Assembly: GCA_030704615.1 (NCBI GenBank)
Contig: CM060734.1
Coordinates: 2,172,001 to 2,232,000, forward strand
Length of the DNA: 60,000 bases
Reading direction: 5' to 3'
Source of the DNA: Takakia lepidozioides
Lineage: Eukaryota > Streptophyta > Takakiopsida > Takakiales > Takakiaceae
The notes under the pieces were generated by a model that ran no database searches, had not been told where the DNA came from, and saw only the letters and a program-made list of their open reading frames with translations. Positions 43,258 through 57,100 of this stretch are shown here, one piece after another (the first letter of the stretch is position 1; each line of letters begins with the position of its first letter). The position numbers and the translations under genes are program-made.

Positions 43258-46200
43258 TTATGCTTTCCCCCATTCACAATGGAGAGTTGCCACATTCAAT
43301 TTGATCTGCATCTCTTCTTCACTCTCATATAATGGCATGTTGAGAGTTTTGTTACACACGGATGCTTCGGGATAATGATCAGTGCCCAAATGAGACTGGC
43401 CATTCACGTGAATGCTTTCGAAGGAGAAAAATTCCGATCCTGTTATAAAGCGGTTTAATCGATGGCGTTCTCCATGAGACATTGTCATCACCACGGTGCG
43501 AAATCGATCCTGCATTATCATTGTCACTAAAATCATATGAGATACATCTATTATAAGATATCATTAAACATACACCCTAAAGATGAAATTGTGATACATT
43601 CTTACCTCCATGATCATGGACAGTCCCACGAAGCGGCAACAATTAAGAAAATCATTTGCCTCTACTCCATGGTCCGCAGTGAAGAGCACATCTAGTGTCT
43701 CGTGGCTCAAGTCATCGAGTATCTTCAATGCTCTTTTTACGGCACGTGCTGTGTCGATGTGTTCCATATACTTGAGACTTTCAATACTAAAGCGAAATCC
43801 TTCGCGCACAGCATCACCAATCAGCCTGCTTTTGTCAAATAAAACTTCATATATCTGCAAGACATCGTAATCATTTTATTAGTTGTAAACTAAGTGCACA
43901 CTTAAAAGTATATCCCCTCTCTAGCATGGAATTACACAATATGTAAGTGCTGTTATTATACATGACGTCGCATCAGCGCGTTCGCAGCTTCCACAAAAGT
44001 GGGACCAGGAACCATCCGAGATACCGAGTAGGACAAGTCCCCCAATCCTGACTCCTAAAGTATAGCCTTTCGTGCTTCCATTTGTTCAATGGCATCTGTA
44101 ACTCGTAGTGCATTTAGCATTCTCCATGAAGCGGGCTATATGATTTGTAGTCAGATTCCCACTTGTCCACAGCTCTGTCAAATTCATTTGCAGGCACTCG
44201 ACCACACACATGAGCCATGACGGCATTTGTAGCTAATAGGGCTACTCGGACCCCATGAACGGCTAGCAAAAACATTAGATGTCCAAGGAAATTGGCCTGC
44301 CCCACCATCCACAAAATAGACCATCATTCACAACTCTTTGTAAAGACGAGTAAAAATACATCTACCTCTTGACTCATGATTGTAGTTTATCTTTCTCATT
44401 TCATGTGTTGTGTGCGATTCCTCTGGATCTCTCTTAGCTTTTTTTGGTTCTCTCCCTGTCCTTGTGCTCTAGATAGTAGTCCATGCAATTTCGCCGGTAG
44501 AGAGAGATGATGTCCATCAATAAATGGAATTAAGTTTGAATCTCATATTAGGGTCATATTTACCTTGAATGCTCTTCTTTGATCCAAGACATGACCTCTC
44601 AGAGATTTGAAATGAAGAACATTGCCTCCTTCCCCCATTTGCAGGATCCCACCGTACATCTGCAAAATTTAAGTACAGTGCATAATAGTGTGAGTGATTT
44701 CAACAAAGAAGACAAAATCATCAACAAAGGCAATGGACACAAAATTTCGTTCAGCCTAACGTGATGTGGTTGGGCTTGATGGACTTCTGCAAGAGACAGA
44801 TGTAAGCATCTGAATCTGCTGAAATGCCTCCTTGGTTAAAAGTCTGTAGAGCCTCTTTCTGTTGCCCTGCCTCGTATAGTGACCCAGAAGTGGCAGAAGA
44901 TGCATTGTGGACTCCTTCTCTTGGTCCTCTTTCGGAAGCTCATGCTTCTTCTCTGCCTCCTTCAAGACCAAGGACAGCTTACCGCACTCTGGACAACATC
45001 CTGCAATACAGTAACATGTGGTGAGCTCTCATGTAAACATGTCCACAAGGGGCCTCCAACATCAGTTACAAATGTAGCTCCAGAGGATGGGACACAATTC
45101 TGGAACAGCTGAATGACAAAGGTGTCAAGTTCTGTCGCTTATCTGTGGCCTGGAGATGTTGAGCAATGGCAGTTGGAAGAGGGGCAGAGAAGAAACCCAA
45201 AGCCTCAAACCTCAATGATTCTGAAACAGTTTAAAGATTGGATGTCGATTTCCTAAACAATGCAACCGAGTCTTGTAGTGGGCAAACACTTCTCACCATG
45301 TAGGACAACCGATTCAATGGAACCATCTCTTCTACCATTGGCCACGCATTGCAAACCCGGAGGGGGACTGTCATCAGCCACACTCTGAATAGGTTCGGCC
45401 ACCAGCTACATCTTCATCTGACCTTGGGATAAAATTCAAATCTGCTACAACAAACTGTACCGTCATGAGAGAAGACCATAGGAGCATCAGGGCTAACTTC
45501 CATTTGACAGACAGTCACAAACTTAACCGCGCCCTCCTCTGATTGTGCCTCTTCTCCATCCACAGGCATGCATGGTTTATCTTTGTTGCTGTTTAGATGC
45601 TGCTCACCACCTTTTGACAATAACATCTTCAACGACTTAGACCTGTCCATTCGTTTAGCCTCTTTGATAGAGATTATTGTCCTCAGCCAGTATTCTGATG
45701 CCATTTGTAGGCTGAATTGCAGACGACTGGAGAAACACCTGTGCTGCCCCCAAGGCTATTTTGTAACGTATCTCCCAATCTAGTTTGCCCTCTCTGTTGC
45801 CGTGCAAGAGATCTCCAAGGCTGCCATGGGGCATGTACTTGTAAACCAGAAGGTTACATTCCCCATTAGAACAACAGCACAGCAGCTTCACAATGTTTCA
45901 GTGTCGGATGTTCCCGAGTGTCTCCACCTGTACAACAGAGCAACAAAACCGGAACAACCACTGAAAATTTATACATGCAAACAAATTGCAAATTTCAAAG
46001 ATCTGATCGACATAACTTCAAATGTACTCTACTGGTTGATCTATGGACAGGCTGTCCAATTACCAAAGCACCTCATCAAATTCTAGACCTCACTGAGAAC
46101 AATAAATCCTGTTAATGCTAATTCTGAGTGCTTTCTCCCTTCCATTGTTAGTGTATATCATCTTAAGCACAACACTAGCATGATTACAAGAAGGTTAAAA

Positions 46201-49200
46201 ATGAGGAAGTTGACGATGTAGCAAGGCAGCATGCTTACCCCCGCTTTGAACCCATAATCATGTAAGCTATTGCCCTTCCTCTCACCCCAGAGCTTCTTCA
46301 CAGCCACTGACTGCCCATTACTCAGTGTTGCCTTGTACACTTTTCCTGACCCACCACTCCCAATGACATTGTCCTCATCCAAATCTGTGACCTCATGATC
46401 TCTGAAGTTCCTCTTTTGGAATGATGTCAAGCTCCATGAATCACACCGGAGTTTGTCGACACGCCTGGTATAGTGCTTGTATCGTCTTTAGGAGCAGCAT
46501 GAACCCATAAGAAAAATGAAAGCTTCCGCAGCAAACGTTCCCCCAACCACCCCTGCTATCAGCCTCGATCTGTCTCCCTTTCTGCCCTCCAGGCCTGGAG
46601 ATGTTGAGCAGTTTGAATTTGAGTCACACAGGTTGGGGTTCCCCTTGATGTTCGCAACGGATGTGAGATGGCTTGGAAGCTCACCTGACAAATTGTTGTA
46701 TGAAATATCCAAGTTTCAAGAGGCAGATCATCAAGGGTGAGGGGCACTTCCCCACTGAGCTAAGACAGATCCACATTACTGAGACCTATGGGATTGCCTA
46801 GCTCACTGGGAATAGAGCCTGTCAGGTGGTTCATTGAGAGGTTCAGAACGACCAGATGTGTGAAGCTGCCAATCTCTGGTGGAATCGAACCACTGAATGA
46901 GTTTCTATCGAGATGGAGATCTGTCACCTGAGAGAGTTTGCCCAGTTGGAGAGGAATTGTACCGCTGAGCTCATTCCCTGAGACATACAATTCAATTAAG
47001 GAATTAATCTGTCTGATCTCCCCTGGAAGCAGACCACTTTGTTGTGTATGTACATGGTGCACCCCATAAACCATTTGGAATGGCCCTGTTATCTGGTTGC
47101 CCTCAAGCTCAACGCGAACAAGTGACGTGCAATCCCCATAAGCCTCTGGAAGAACCCCTGTGAAACTGTTCTCCTTGAGTATGAATTCTATCAGTCGATT
47201 GCCATTGCAAAGGAGCGAAGAGTCCACTGGCACCCACCCAACCGCAGGCTCCCCCGAGCCTATATTGTTGCCTTCCAGCAAACTCAACGCGTACTCTAGC
47301 AAATTGTCTTCGTTTTGATCTGCTAGATCTAGCCCCTCGCCCTCCCCCTCCTCTGGCTCTTCTTTACAGGTTTCTAGTTTTTTGGTTGGCTGAGGCTCCT
47401 TGGTCTGAGGGTCCTCCCGACCCATATTGAGTGTGGCCTGTGCCTTTGTGTCTCTCTCTGGCAATCCAAAAACCTTCAAGCTACCTTCCTCTCTATGGGC
47501 AAATCCAACGCGAAGAAGGACTGGCAACTCAAGAAGACCTTCCTCCCTATCCTCACCAATTTGGTTACCATTTCCTTTGTCCTCCCAAAAGGAATCCCTA
47601 ACAGGCCTCAAGAGTTGCAAGTTGATGTCCCCCAGTTCCAAGCAATCACCACTGGGAGATTGGCACCAGATTCTGCAACACAGAAAATATCTGTCTGCTG
47701 GCCAGACTTATAACCATCAATTCTGCTGTAGCTGCTGTTTCCAGTTGATCATCTACCCATGCAGGTTCCTTGTAGCCATCATTCCACAGGGAATTTTAGG
47801 CAACGTTGTGCTTGAAATCCAGCCTTCTCAGATTAATCTGGACCCACACTCCACACTAATTGAGATTTAAACCAAAAAGTTTGAGTGTGTAATGAGTAAA
47901 AAATTGACTTACCCCCATATCGTTGAAAAACTGTCTCCATGCTGCACTCAACGCAGATACTGTTGGACCGCCTTGGTCCACGGTGATGGAATCAATCAGC
48001 TCATGCCCATCTAGATTGTACTTTGGGATGATCTCAAGAGGAGGGTAGACTGTCTTCTCTGTTTTGCGTCTCATGAAATGATTGCGAAGATCTTTCACCT
48101 CTCCCCTTGGTCCACCTACGTTGTAATTGACATGGTTAGGATTTAAAAACATATGCAACAATACTGAGTCTACTCGCAACTTCGATTATGTTTCATTCAT
48201 TGTGTGACATCTTATCTCAAAGGATTAAATGAGAAAAAGAGACAGAACGTACCATTAAGCGAGTCGGTGGCAATTGCAAGTATAACTCTCTGTAGTCCTT
48301 CAATGTGACAGCTTAGGTGTACCATCGACAATTTTTGCCAACATTCTTCTTTGTACCTGTAAGCTGTTAGTATTTTGTTGTCCTCTGTATTTCTTACAGT
48401 CGCAAGCTTCTCTTCCTCCCAACTTTGAAGCCTTTTCACCATAGAGTGTAACATTGTTGAGGGGAGAGAATGTTGGGCGGACGTCCTTGAAACCACACCC
48501 TGCAGTTGCTCAACAGACATGGTGGTAGTAGTATCATCGCCAAGTAGTGAATCCAACTGATCCCACCGCTCCCAATCTGGTAGGGCATTGTCCTTAAAAC
48601 ATGCCTCTATGACAGCAGTAATGAAACCTGAAAAGTGGGCACCTGAAGAAGCCAAAAGGGTGGTAAGCTCATTCTCCACAATCTCATTGGTTAATCCTCG
48701 ATGTGTTAGCCGTCGTCTTGCAAGAGTTTCATGGGCCCGGGTACATTCCTCTTCATCCATGGTAGCTAACATTGGAGTCCACCCCTCAAACACTCTCCAG
48801 AACCCACGATTGGTTCTCTGTGTGGCAGACTCGAGATCAAATGGAATAGCATCCTCACGTTGCCCTACACTCCTCATCAAATCGGCATATATTTCCTGTG
48901 CCTTCATGAGCTTAGCCTGCATCTCCTCTAACTCCCTCATATCATCACTCATTAATAGCGCTGACATTCTCGCATGAGAACTAGAGGGGTGGGCATGTTG
49001 CCTCCTTACCTCGTCCTCTGTAATGATGATTGGGTTCGTAGAAATACCCCCTGGAAGCACATTTTCATCGTTTCCCAACTGGTTACAAATTGTCGCACAC
49101 CTCACTTCGGTAAGCTCCCCTTCAAGTCATAGTTACTCGCTTTCAATGCGCGTGCCTACCTCCCAAACTGGCCGCCGGGCCAACTCGGAGCTTCGGTTGC

Positions 49201-51097
49201 TCACCAGGACATAACAGTCCCCCTTCACTCCTCCACGAGACCCTCTCTCAATTTGGGCCAAGTGGAAATTCCCTTTGGTCGATGGCAGTCCAGAACAACT
49301 CCCCACACCTTGGTCGCTTTCCGACTTGCACGCTTACTCACTAGTTTTTGGTCACCAACGGGCTTGCACCGTTCTCGGGGTTGCTACTCCCTATATATAC
49401 TTCTGTGACTGTCCGCGGGGGTTTCACAAACAACCCTGCCATTTTATGGCGAACCACCACGAAAAACCTCGACTCCCGGTGGTAAGTCGCGGTGAGTCTT
49501 GGCCCACCCACCACGGCCCCATTGGGCCGTGATGAGTCCCAAGACTCCCCACGACTCCCACCACAAGGTTTCCGCCCCATGGTGAGTCCTATGCCACCCC
49601 CACTAAGACCTACTAAGCTACCACCACCCCTCGTGGAACCACCCCCACCGCAACCCGGTGTGCGGAGCTCCACCTAGTGAGCGCCTCCGCCTCCTTGAGT
49701 GCCTTGGGCACTCAAGGGTGCTTCAGCCCCCGCATCTATTGTTGCCACTGCCCCCACCACAGGGGCAACCCCTCTTGTGTCCCAACCCCCTACCCTAAAG
49801 GCAAAGGGCTGCGACACAAATAGACTCAACATTGAGCACTTGGCTTGAGGAATGGCCGGATAAAGAAGGCATGGATAGTACAGGTGACCTGCATCGAGGA
49901 CGTCTAAGAGGCTGATGAAGAAACTCTAACTCAACGTCTGAGGTGTCACGAGGGCGGCAACGATGGCTTGTAGATAGTTGCGCCGTCTCTGCAACACGAC
50001 ATGGAAGAAGAGACACTGCATCTTCTTCGGATTAAGTAAATGCAGCTGGTGTACCTGGAGCTGTCAAAGGGAGAAACTCACGCCCGGAGACCGCATGAAT
50101 ATAGTCTTCAATCTGTTGAAGACAAAGCATACGCACAAGATCGACAATGTAGATCATACATGGATGATTGTCATTTCTTTTGGGCAATTTCCACCATACC
50201 CAAGGAGTGACAGGAGCTACCAATGGTGCACCTAACCAACCCCTTGTCACCTACACATAAGACAGAAGCCAAAGTCAGTATAAAGCATAAAAAAAAGTTT
50301 GTAAGGCCAATTACCAAGAAGAGCAAGTCAATAGAATAACAAATGATAAAGTATTAGAATTCCACTTACATGATGGCGTGCTAAGGAAGTGTGGTAAAAG
50401 AAGCCACCGATGTTGGAAAGAAAATCACTATCTCCGTACATCTTGGCTACAGCTTCGGCCACTTCCAACTGTGAAGACCCAACTGGGTAGGATGTGAGAC
50501 CCGGAAGATCCACCCATGGAGTCTCAATTGGCAAAGAAATTTCTAAAATTTCCTTGGAGACCTCAACAACCATGACCCTATCCATGCCATCAATCTTATG
50601 TGTTGCAAACTTCAGAGAAAACAGAAATTGTTTGGTGGTTGTTACTCGTGAAGGAGCAGACCTCGATCGACGATGACTAAGAGCAGCTTGTCTTGCACCA
50701 GACCCAAGCGGTTGACGTGGAGATCCTTGGAAAAATGCAACCGTAATAGCAGAAGCTGATAAAGTATGAGACGCAGATGTATCTTGCATGGAGCCTCTGA
50801 GGGACTGAGTACCTGTCAACTGGCCGAGTATATGACCTCATGCAGCTTGGAGGTAGGGCCGTGTTTCCAAAGCTCCTTGGATTGCCATTGCTTGACGGTG
50901 ATAGAGATCCGAGTCTTAAAATCTGAACTTGTGGGTTGCATGGGGTGAGAGGGGGTCCATGTTGTGAAGTCTGTGGAACTGGAACTGGAACCGGAATTGG
51001 AACTGGCGGAGTTGAAGGGCCTGATCGTATGTTTTCATTCAGCGACGCCAATGGGGTGCGAGAAGACCAATGGGCTCTCGGCCTCTCACGATCCATC
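43258..51097 (-). CDS. HECT-domain ubiquitin ligase-like gene (exons, probably disrupted)
   Basis: Read leftward. A Pro-rich N-terminal exon starts near 51,097 ([12 protein letters not shown]). Then come about 50,819-50,370 ([20 protein letters not shown]) joined in phase to 50,251-50,040 ([14 protein letters not shown]), about 50,000-49,820, 49,080-48,254 (long helical region), 48,113-47,914 ([20 protein letters not shown] and AAWRQFF), about 44,314-44,114 ([20 protein letters not shown]), 43,857-43,612 ([20 protein letters not shown]) and 43,509-43,258. The last exon reads [13 protein letters not shown], then [20 protein letters not shown], which matches the HECT C-lobe (FVTGS; the catalytic Cys in TCF.L.LP.Y). 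Exon order matches the HECT fold. A retroelement insertion at about 49.09-49.82 kb and a gap in the N-lobe suggest the gene is broken, though the insertion could lie in an intron. Confidence 0.5.
45414..47641 (-). pseudogene. LRR-XI receptor-like kinase pseudogene
   Basis: Minus-strand pieces in order: leucine-rich repeats (47,250-46,760: [76 protein letters not shown]); after a frameshift, [14 protein letters not shown] and GNPNLCDSN; a membrane segment near 46,530 ([18 protein letters not shown]); then kinase subdomains I-II ([34 protein letters not shown]) and IV-V ([18 protein letters not shown], 45,850-45,730). The catalytic loop and activation segment are missing. The motif set is that of HAESA/HSL-type kinases. 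It lies between HECT N-lobe and C-lobe exons, on the same strand. Confidence 0.8.
49090..49818 (-). mobile_element. Retroelement-derived insertion (LTR-like block plus 344-bp repeat)
   Basis: Minus-strand order: 344-base repeat (49,815-49,455, match to 10,947-11,292), about 230 bases unique, then an LTR-like block (about 49,225-49,090, match to 18,510-18,640) with TGTTATGTCC after a purine-rich run and a GCGACA end. HECT-gene exons abut both sides. Confidence 0.55.
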
Positions 51098-51199
51098 ACT
51101 GGAGTACTTGCCAGTCAATTGCTCTGTTTCATGACACAGTGGATAGTAGTTTAGTGGCTTGCCACAAGCAATCAGGACAAGACATGCATATCAAACTAT

Positions 51200-54058
51200 A
51201 AATAAAATAGTAAATAAATAAGCTATAAAACATCTCTCTTCGAACTTAAGGGAGATAACAATTCAGCATAGTTAAGCCAAAGATTAATAAGTCTAGTGTA
51301 AAGTGATAGATCTTGAATACTTTCACCATTTAGTCTAAAAGTCCAGTCTTTGATTGAGAATAAATTCCGGTTTGCCATGGAGCACATCTAACAATCTGAA
51401 GCCTCTCCTGGCTATTGTCATTATGCAAGTGTGATATTTAGAGAAGCCTTTTGTGTTTGCAAGACAACTATCCATACAAGAGAAAATAGAGAGGTAGACA
51501 TGACACCGAGGGGTAATGATCTAATACTTCAATGTAGCTGAGACAAGTCAGTAAAAGGGGACACCCTAACCAGATGAGAAGATTGAAGAACAATGTCAAT
51601 AGTTGGACTTACAGAGTCTGAAGGTTGGAGAAACCCCCGAGAACAAATGGAATCTCGCCTGCTAGGTTGCAGTTCTATAGTTGTCTGGATCACATGTACA
51701 AGTCATACCTTGGTCAGTAGTCACAAAGCAGATTGTGCTTTCATGGTCAAGGCAAAGAACCTTGTACATAGGGGAAATTACACTGAGGATTCAATTTGTG
51801 TAGCCTTTCTGTGGAGATGCTATTCTGCAAGAGAACCAAAGTGCCCAAAGGAAACACATTGCATAACTACATGACACAGAGAACAACCCAAATCTCAAAG
51901 AGGCTGAGAGAGTCATGCACAGAAGAGAAATGAAATGAAATGGCAGAGAGTAAAAGAAGAGAACATTACGGCATCAAGAGGAGAAAAGAAATAGATCCAA
52001 AGAGAGAAAAAAGATGGAAAGAGAAATGAAATGAAATGGTGCTTTAGAAAGAGAGAAACTTCATATACGGTAGAGCCAAGCTCAAAGAGGTTATGGGACA
52101 AAAGTAGGAGAGAGAGAGAGAGAGAGAGAGGTCATGTCCACAACTTGGTTAGTTCCTTCAGTTTGGGCTGTAAGTGAACATATCTCAGGTGTCCCAGTCT
52201 CAGGTATATTTGGGCACCAGATAGACATAAGAAAGGTAGAGGGGTGCAGCATTCGACCGTGGAAAAAATAGAGCCCGGGGTAAAGGCGGAAAACCCAGAA
52301 CCAAAACCTGAAAGAACAGAAAGCAGGAGCAGAAAGCTGGAATTTAAGGGAAAAACGCTAGAGTAAAAACTTCCTGAATCTACATCTGATCGAAAAGCCG
52401 CCAACAGCAAGATTCTAGTCCAGCGTAAGAGCTTCCCACCGCAACCTTCCCGAAACCGTTAACGAGATTTCTGCCCGATCAGCCATGCGATTTCTATTCT
52501 AGCTTCAGTATGGAATAGTACCTCCTCCGATTTTCCTTGTGAGCCGAGAAGATGAGAGAGGGTCATGCAGTTGCAGGGTATCCGGTATCCTCTGCTGTCA
52601 CACAATTGCCACCGGCACAGTGGTGAAGAAACTTTTGATGCCATTGGACTACCACCAGCGGTGCATATCTTGAGAGAACTATAGATATGATATCACAGAC
52701 AGAGCAAGTGCTTAACAGTTGCCCACATGAAAATCAGGCCCATCTTCACTCATCAAATTTCTCTTTTCAAGACGAAAATCAGTACTGTTACAATGGAACC
52801 GGAATCACATGACAATTTTAAGAACCAGCAACACCGAGCTTGTACCCTTGATCACGCCGTAATCGTGGCTGCCCACCACGATCACATCAGCACCAACGCG
52901 ATTGGCCGCATGAACGAGTCAGCTTCCAGCTTCACCCTTTTTCACCTCTCCCTCACAACATATAATCTGCAGCAATCCGAAATACTGACGATCCGACACT
53001 CAAATTGGATACCAATGCACCGATTGATTGCTTATAATAAAAAATTAGCCCACTAACTCATAAGAAGACTTCACACGAGCTCCGGGGGGTCAGAATTTGA
53101 CAAAAGATTCAAAGAACACAATCTTGATAGAGAGTGATAAGCACCCTACGGAAAATTAGCTGAGAGGATGGCTACATAACTGGCAATAGCAACTGAATTA
53201 GAGGCTGTAGTTTCAGATAAGCCCAGGACAAATTGGGACCCCATCTAAGGCTTTGCTACAAGCGTCAGGAGCTGGTCAGCAAGTTGCTGTTGCCAAGAAG
53301 AAATGTGTGCCGTGCATCCTATTTTCAACTAATCAGGGACAGTAGAATCAGTTTTCCAGCCCTACTGACTCTTCTGTGCAAACACCATGGTGGGTGGAAT
53401 CCCAACACCATCCAGGACATTGCAGAAATTGAGTGCATCTTCTGATCCATTTTCACTAATCAGTTACTAAGCTTGAAAGGAGGTTGATAGATTCCAAGCC
53501 TACCTTTTGAACTTGAGAAGCTGAAAGGGATCTACATACTTACACCATGTTGAGTGCATAGTAGACAAAACTTTTTAACAAGGCTTTGGAGGCCTCATTG
53601 GCACTCTTCTCCGTCAGTGAGTCTCCTTCAGTGATGGAACCAACGCCCCGTACGCTGCGCACCCCTCCCCCCGCGAGAGTAGAGCTGCCAGTAGAGCTGC
53701 CACCAAAATTTAGCCACTAAGCTGAACCCTTCCTTAGTGTGCAGTGCTTTAAAAGTCCAAACGAAAGGTTGTAAGGATGCTGGTGGACAAGGAGAGGGAG
53801 CAAGAGAGATGAAGAGAACGTCCTCATTGACATTCCCTTGAATGAGGGCTATGACATTCCCTTGAATGAGGGCTATGGCATACCCTTGAAATCATAGCCC
53901 CCATGGAACGTCCACCCCACCAGCAGTCTCAGTCTGAAATGCCGTAGTGTACCCGAAAAGGCGACAAAATCCACTTGGAATTGAGTGTTCATTTAAGGGC
54001 TGGCATTGACACTAGACAGAAAGCATGAGGCTGACTCCAGAGTGGCTTCTCAAGTCCT
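51200..54058. other. Intergenic or intronic sequence without a recognised gene
   Basis: Contains an (AG)n microsatellite at about 52,110-52,131, and a direct duplication of GACATTCCCTTGAATGAGGG at about 53,829 and 53,852. Some of it may hold 3' exons of the ATPase gene on the minus strand, but none could be defined. Confidence 0.4.
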
Positions 54059-54194
54059 CTAGCTCAAACAGCTGTTACACAAGTGACTGTGGTTGTATTG
54101 CCAATCATACTGAAAGACGGGCTGAGAGAGAAGACATCCTGTCCCAAAATACTCTGTGGGACTAAAAATTGCAAGAACCATGATGGGGGTGCAC

Positions 54195-57100
54195 CTGTCG
54201 GATGAGACAAGAATGATAGGAAGGCAGCCTTGGGTGATGCCCATTCTAACGAGATGCAGCAGCAAACTGTCATGATATGCTGCACCATCCACACCTCCTC
54301 TATCCAGTGCAGCTTTCCGCATTACATCCATAGCATGAATCACCAACTTCGGCTGGCCCATGTCACAACAATTGACTAAGCTCTCATGTGCTAAAGAAGT
54401 GCAAGGGTCGAATCTGCAGGTCTATTCTCGTGCTTCCCTTCCCCAGCTTCCCTCCCTCTCTCTCTCTCTCTCTCCGTGGACTTCTTAATCAACAGTGTGA
54501 CTGGCAGTATTTCCACAACCACACATGTCACATTGGTTGCAAGCTAAATCAATGGCAGGCCTCCATTTCCCCTCCTCCCATCCCCTACCCCTTTTCTGCT
54601 TCATTGCCTTGGAGTCCATGGTAACAGGACTAACAACGTCTACTTGGTACATCATCACTCTCTCTTCCCATTTGGAGGGGGGGGCCTGTTGGTCTTCATA
54701 CCTGCAAAAGGCCTTCCTGGGTAGCCCATGAGAGGAGATGTAGCAGAAGCACGGGCCATCTAACAGCTGCATCAGCCATGCCCTTTGGAACTGCCCCTCT
54801 ATTCCTTCTAGCAGCTCCAGCTTCTAACCTCCACTCCTCCTGCATTAGCAGAAGCCTCTTTGCAAGAGCCAGAGACAGTGCTGCCTTGTCTTCCTTGGCA
54901 TTCAGTCTCTGATCCACATCTGCACGTCTGCTCATGTTAACAAGTGAGCATAAGACTGAGAAAGCCTCAAGAAAGTGATAGGGGGTTGGACACAGGTTGA
55001 GCTGGTCCCTGGTGACTCCTGAACTTTGCTGACTTTCAAGGATAACAGCTCAGCAACTGTATAGAAGAGAGCTCCAGGGGGCTTCGTTTAGGAGCCTGTC
55101 AGTCTGTCTACCAACAGGCAGCAGTACGAGGAAGCACAAGGGGTATAAAAGATACTGACCCTGCCATCCTTGTTAGAAGACAAAATCACATGCTATTGAG
55201 TATCCTTGTAACCATACCTTTTAGGTGGACTGTACATTCCAGCGCATTTTTGGGGTCCCTGCCACTGTTGGGATGTGACCTGAGATTGCTGACATATGCC
55301 TGGGAGCTTCCTTCCATATCCGTTTCGTACTAATGGAGCCAATGTCAACGGAGTGTACACCATTCGTGGCTCGATGTAGAAATCGGGACAATGCCCCATC
55401 AATTGCATGATGATCAAGAAGCCCCTTCAAAACAGTCTGGCTGTTCAGACAACCCGCTTCCACTGCTTCTAGTGCAAGAGATACAAGGGCTTCCTCCAGG
55501 TGCTGACGGACCTTCCCTAAGTCATATTGGCTTTTGTATATCCCATCTTCAGTCAAGGCAACACTTTCCTTGGTCAGCGTCCATGGAGGAGTGCAGCCTC
55601 CTTCACTTGGAGCTCTTTGTTGTGGACAGAGGTCGACATATGCTACAGCATGAGGTGCTTTCCTCCCACTCTTGCAGCAGCCCTGCAAATTGGCTTAAAG
55701 CATTTGAAGTGTTCTTGGTGCATGCAAGTCTCTCTCTCTCCCACCTCCGCTGGCCCCCCCGGAAGTGATGAAGTTTCTTTCTTTCTCTCTCCCCCTCACA
55801 TACAGACACAGAAGATATGTCCAGTAGGCAAATAACATGAAGTGCAGCACAATGACAACTATTTTCTCTTGCCCATCATACTATAAGAAGGGAGGGAGAC
55901 ACCACTCTATTTCAGAGACTGCTCATCCTTGTCAGATTCTTCAACCAGGAGTGCTAAGCAGCATTACCTACACCAGGCACAGTGGCACTGGCCAGCATAC
56001 AGCAGGAACCTCCCAGATTCACCAGGAATACAAGTATCACTTTTGCATTTTGAGTAGCAGTTCTGGGAATGAATTGATTCTGCTACTGTATATCCTATCT
56101 GCACAGTACAAAGAGATGTATAAAGAAAACCAAAGTATGAATTGCATATATATGAAGGCCAGGCTAACCTTCGATGGTAGTATGCTTGCCCACACCACGA
56201 GGACCATGTAAGACAAGGGCTTGTGGCACTACTGGGGACTGCGCATAGCGCTGCAGTTCTATGTCCAGGACGGGACGCCGCACAATTTTCCATTTCTCAC
56301 TTGTCACCACCTCCGAATGAGAGTCCTGGTGGGCAGCCCTGTTGCCACAGTTGCTGCCAGCGCCCTACTACCACATCATTTGTTTCTTCATGTCTATAAT
56401 CCAGAATTTCAGGCCCTCAAATTGAAGACTCAAACAGATGGTTTAGCAATTTAAATGATACTTGAAATATCCATGAAGTATGCACATAGTCTTTACTGAA
56501 TTCCCGAGGAAGATCTTCAAACAATAACCAATACAATGAGCATGAAGACCTTGAACCCTAAATCTTGCAACTCGGAAGTTGTTGAGGCACAAAAGTCGAA
56601 TGTATAGTGATCTAATGCAGCATAATCAAAATGAGAGGGCAACCAGGCAGCTTATATACAAAACGAGATCAACATTGTGAACTAGAAGTGGACACACATT
56701 AACACAGGTAGGGAACATCTCAACAACAAGTAGACTTTTCGGTAACCTATACGCCAGGAAATCCAATGGACAGCTCTTGAACATGGCATCATCAAACTGA
56801 AGGGCAAACCAGGGAGCTCCTATCTAACACGTTAGTGTACACGAAAGCTAATGCCGGCTGTGAATGTTCGAAAGAGCACTCAGACCTTAAACCCCAAACC
56901 CTGCAACCTTTCAGATTTAGGGCCAACGCAAAAAGATTCTGCAACCTACATAGCTAGTCACATAAAAAGATTTAAGAAGATTGGCCCCTCAACTCCCTGC
57001 CGAAAGTGGTGACCCTTCTAGAACCTCGCACTTCAAAATTGCTCAACTTTCCGATCTGACATTATAAAACGGAGAGGGCAGGCAAGAATTTCGTAGTCAA

